NCBI RefSeq assembly: GCF_030272615.1
Contig: NC_081406.1
Coordinates: 240,734,422-240,798,421 of the forward strand
DNA length: 64,000 nucleotides
Source of the DNA: Cryptomeria japonica
Lineage: Eukaryota; Streptophyta; Pinopsida; Cupressales; Cupressaceae
Reading direction: 5' to 3'
Part shown: in pieces, positions 61,501 to 64,000 of the stretch
Position numbering within the stretch: the first letter of the stretch is position 1
How the letters are laid out: each line of letters opens with the position of its first letter
Notes under the pieces: model-generated
What the model saw: only the letters and a program-made list of their open reading frames with translations
What the model was told of the DNA's origin: nothing
The model's database searches: none
Translations under genes and position numbers: made by a program

Positions 61501-62554
61501 AACCACTGTCAATAATCCACTCATTGGAATTATCAAAGTGGGAGACAAGAGCCTTCTTGTTTGACACATCTTCCTTGACAACAACAAACACAATATCTTC
61601 ATTTTCTTCATCTTTTGACTCCTCATCTGTGACACCTTCATCAACTGCCACAAAACAGTTTCTTCGTTTTCCTCCTTTGAATTTCTTAAACCTTTCCAGT
61701 TTGTCCTTGTTGTCACCATTAAGACAGTTTACAGCAATATGTCCTATCCAGTTACAAGAAAACCATTTCAAAGGGAGCTTACCTCTATATTTACTGGTTC
61801 CTTTAAGGAGTTTCTTGGCAAAAAGAGCTTCAAATGCCAATAGAATCTCCTCATCATCCATTTCTCTTCTTTGTCATGGTTAACCACTAGTGCTAGCTTC
61901 TTTTCCTTTTCTGGATGGTACAACAGAAGCTTTAAAAGTTGATTCAATCTTTTGAACACTGCCATCAAAACTATTTAGCTCACAAGCTATCAACTTTGCA
62001 ATGATGGAGTCTAGGGATACCTTAGTCTTGTCTAGTGATCTCAAATCTTGAATAGCAGCAACCCTTATTGTATAGACCGGTAATAAGGATCTCGGGACTT
62101 TGCTTACCACAGTGGGATCTTCCATTTTACCACCTGCACTCTTGATATCTCCAAAAACAATTTTGATTCTTATTCCATACTATTGAATGGTCTCACCTTC
62201 AACCATCCGCATGTCTTCAAGCTTCCCTCTAAGGCTTTCTTCCTTAGCTTGTTTAACATGCTCATCACCGCCATAGATATTTTCAAGAGTATCCCATACT
62301 TCTCTGGGATTTACTTTATCTTGGACATCAATAAACTCAATGTCAGATAAACTATTAATTACGGCTTCCATGACTTGCCCATTCCCCTGCATCTCTCTCT
62401 TTTGGTCACCAGTGAGAGTACTGGTAGGGGCAACATAGGCATTCTCATCATAGCTCTAGTGTTGAGCACCCATGCTTCTGATGCATATCTTCATTCTGTC
62501 TTTCCATATACTGAAATTTTCTCTGTTGAACTTTGGACCTTCCCTCTTCATCAT
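58543..62554 (-). pseudogene. C4 gag-pol polyprotein, broken
   Basis: Starts at ATG 62552-62554. Domains in order: UBN2-type gag (to about 61880), zinc knuckle CNWIGHIAVNC (near 61755-61725, first Cys replaced by Trp), protease with intact DSG (WIIDSGCSHHMT near 61510), integrase HHCC (61170-61050) and core (HTDLCGP, TDQGGEF, and Glu in LPERNNQ, 60990-60650), reverse transcriptase (59967-59270, FVDD in place of YVDD) and RNase H (about 59030-58560, TDADWAG, CDNTSA, RTKHFE). One frame holds from 62554 to 60464. A frameshift follows before 59967, and about 50 nt are missing near 59350, removing the segment after the FVDD box. Several stop codons occur. It is better preserved than C2. Confidence 0.85.
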
Positions 62555-62611
62555 TAGATTGGGATCTTTACCTCAAGCGGTTAAGCTTATAACACAGAGG
62601 ACCTGGAGGAC

Positions 62612-62624
62612 ACTTTGATACCAA
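62612..62624 (-). other. C4 primer-binding site (initiator tRNA-Met type)
   Basis: TGGTATCAAAGTG on the - strand, two bases inside the 5' LTR. The first eight bases match the plant copia consensus. Confidence 0.8.
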
Positions 62625-62625
62625 T

Positions 62626-64000
62626 TGATAACTCAATGATGAATGGATAGTACCAAACCGGTACCGAGAGGTGGGGGTGAATTAGTAAAGACAAAAGAAC
62701 AATCCTAAAACCAATTTCTTAGCAAACACTGTGCATAGGCAGACAGATAGTAACACCAATCTTAAACATAGCACAACCAGCAAAGCCCAGAATAACTGAG
62801 ACAAGAATAAACCGGTTGACACTTATCTTCTCATACAATCTAATGCTTCATTTCCATTTCACCCTAATGCATGAATAGGTAATCTATCATCAAAAGATAT
62901 ATAAACAGCTAGATCAACATGATTTACCTTCAGACACAGATTACTCAAACCATCACATGAATAACACCACACATGACACATAGATTTTTCACATGGAAAC
63001 CCAACTGGGAAAAACCACGATGGGGATGAATACCCACAAGCTATTTTTGAACTCTTTAGAAGTCCGCTCTGTTAGGAGCCTTGTCCGGTTAAAGACTGAT
63101 ACAACAAGTTCTGTTAGGAACCGAACCTATTAGGGATCACCCGGTTAAGGTATGGCTAGAATACCCGGTTAAGGGATAAACCCTGTTAAAGGTTACCTTG
63201 TTAGAGTATTTCAAGAACTCAATGGTTTCGAGTCACCCTGTTAAAGGATTTTCAGTAAGCTGGTTAAGGCTATCCTGTTAAGGGATTTCCCAACTGTTGA
63301 AGTGGTTAGAGATCAACAGGTATTACAATGATCTGGTAATAGCACTCAATGCCAATGCAAATCCGCTTTAGCTCCTCTTCACCTTCTGCACTTACACTTT
63401 GCAGGTATCACTTCTCTCTTCTGGTCTGGAAAGAATCATGTATCTCTTCTTTTGGATACATACACACAACGTTTCCCAACAACCTCAGAAAGAAACACAA
63501 CATCAACCTTATAGGAAACAGATAGGTCGGTAGCATAAACCCTAAACCCTAAACCTATTAGGTTAAGAAATTCAAACAGTTCAATCCTAACCGTTGAGCA
63601 CATTGCATTAAATGCAACAATCTTGATCCAATCTCAAGACGTTCTCCATCATTCGTTTTCCATCGATTTCATGGCGGTTGATAACCCATCACATGTTATC
63701 ACCGTTTATAGACTTCGAACATTCCCAAGGTAGATAGGAACAATCTCCTTCATGCAAGATCCTTCACGCGCACAAGGGTGACGTGACAACATGATCTGTT
63801 CTTCGTTACAATGCTAACTCATCACACAAAGTCACCAATTGAGTCACACAGGCTTGAGGCACTTCAACCAGAAACCTTGAAGTTGAGACTACCAACCAGT
63901 AGTCATACAAAGCTTCCATATGCCGGTTTCCATAACCACATGTCGGTTCACCTTAAACAAACACACCGCTTCACTTTAGCACACATCCTGGTTCATAGTG
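62626..64000 (-). mobile_element. C4 5' LTR (partial)
   Basis: Homologous to 56789-58287 from its TGATA(A/G)CTCAATGATGAA edge onward. The window ends at a point matching about 58147, so roughly 125 bp are missing. Confidence 0.9.

Larger units (their letters stand above)
56789..64000 (-). mobile_element. copia retrotransposon C4, 5' LTR cut by window end
   Basis: On the - strand: 5' LTR (from 62626, running off the window), tRNA-Met primer site, gag-pol, polypurine tracts and 3' LTR (56789-58287). It sits directly in the minisatellite: the sequence to the left of its 3' LTR is the repeat phrase GGACACCT. The two LTRs differ roughly once in 10-15 bases where compared, and the coding frame has stops, shifts and a deletion, so it is inactive. 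Confidence 0.9.

Overview
The window reads as nuclear DNA of a seed plant with a large, repeat-dominated genome. Plant-type Ty1/copia elements primed by initiator tRNA-Met, Ty3-like gag elements, LINE and SINE relics and one CC-NB-LRR-class resistance-gene relic are set in AT-rich sequence. A gymnosperm is my best guess, but nothing here proves it. I see no intact host gene, no rRNA or tRNA gene and no CRISPR array. Almost every coding region is broken.

Layout: 1-1283 is the 3' tail and 3' LTR of a copia element (C1) that lies inside the 5' LTR of a second copia element (C2, 1284-7485, + strand). C2's polyprotein stays in one frame for 4.2 kb despite about 20 stop codons. 7579-15422 (A) and 15527-22599 (B) are two related LTR elements on the - strand that carry only gag and a protease-like region. 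B has a perfect CCTAG target-site duplication but has lost its primer-binding site. 22.6-31.8 kb is mostly AT-rich filler with non-LTR relics, a SINE candidate and a probable poly(A)-tailed retrocopy.

31.8-34.7 kb holds a truncated NB-LRR pseudogene behind a tandem duplication. 35.2-38.6 kb is the 3' part of another copia-type element (C3, - strand) with an extra ORF next to its LTR.

38.6-56.8 kb is the most unusual part. A GC-rich palindrome is followed by a spliced, repeat-bearing + strand gene. Then come a 110-bp repeat, 11.6 copies of a 359-bp satellite, a convergent - strand gene for a DDE-type transposase of a family I cannot name (two 81-82 bp introns), hairpin repeats of about 105 bp, and 6.6 kb of palindrome-rich 70/90-bp minisatellite. 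Together these may be the remains of one large DNA transposon that carries its own tandem arrays. From 56789 to the window end a fourth copia element (C4, - strand) sits in the minisatellite. Its 5' LTR runs off the window.

The genes do not form a host pathway. They are parts of separate mobile elements, several of them nested.
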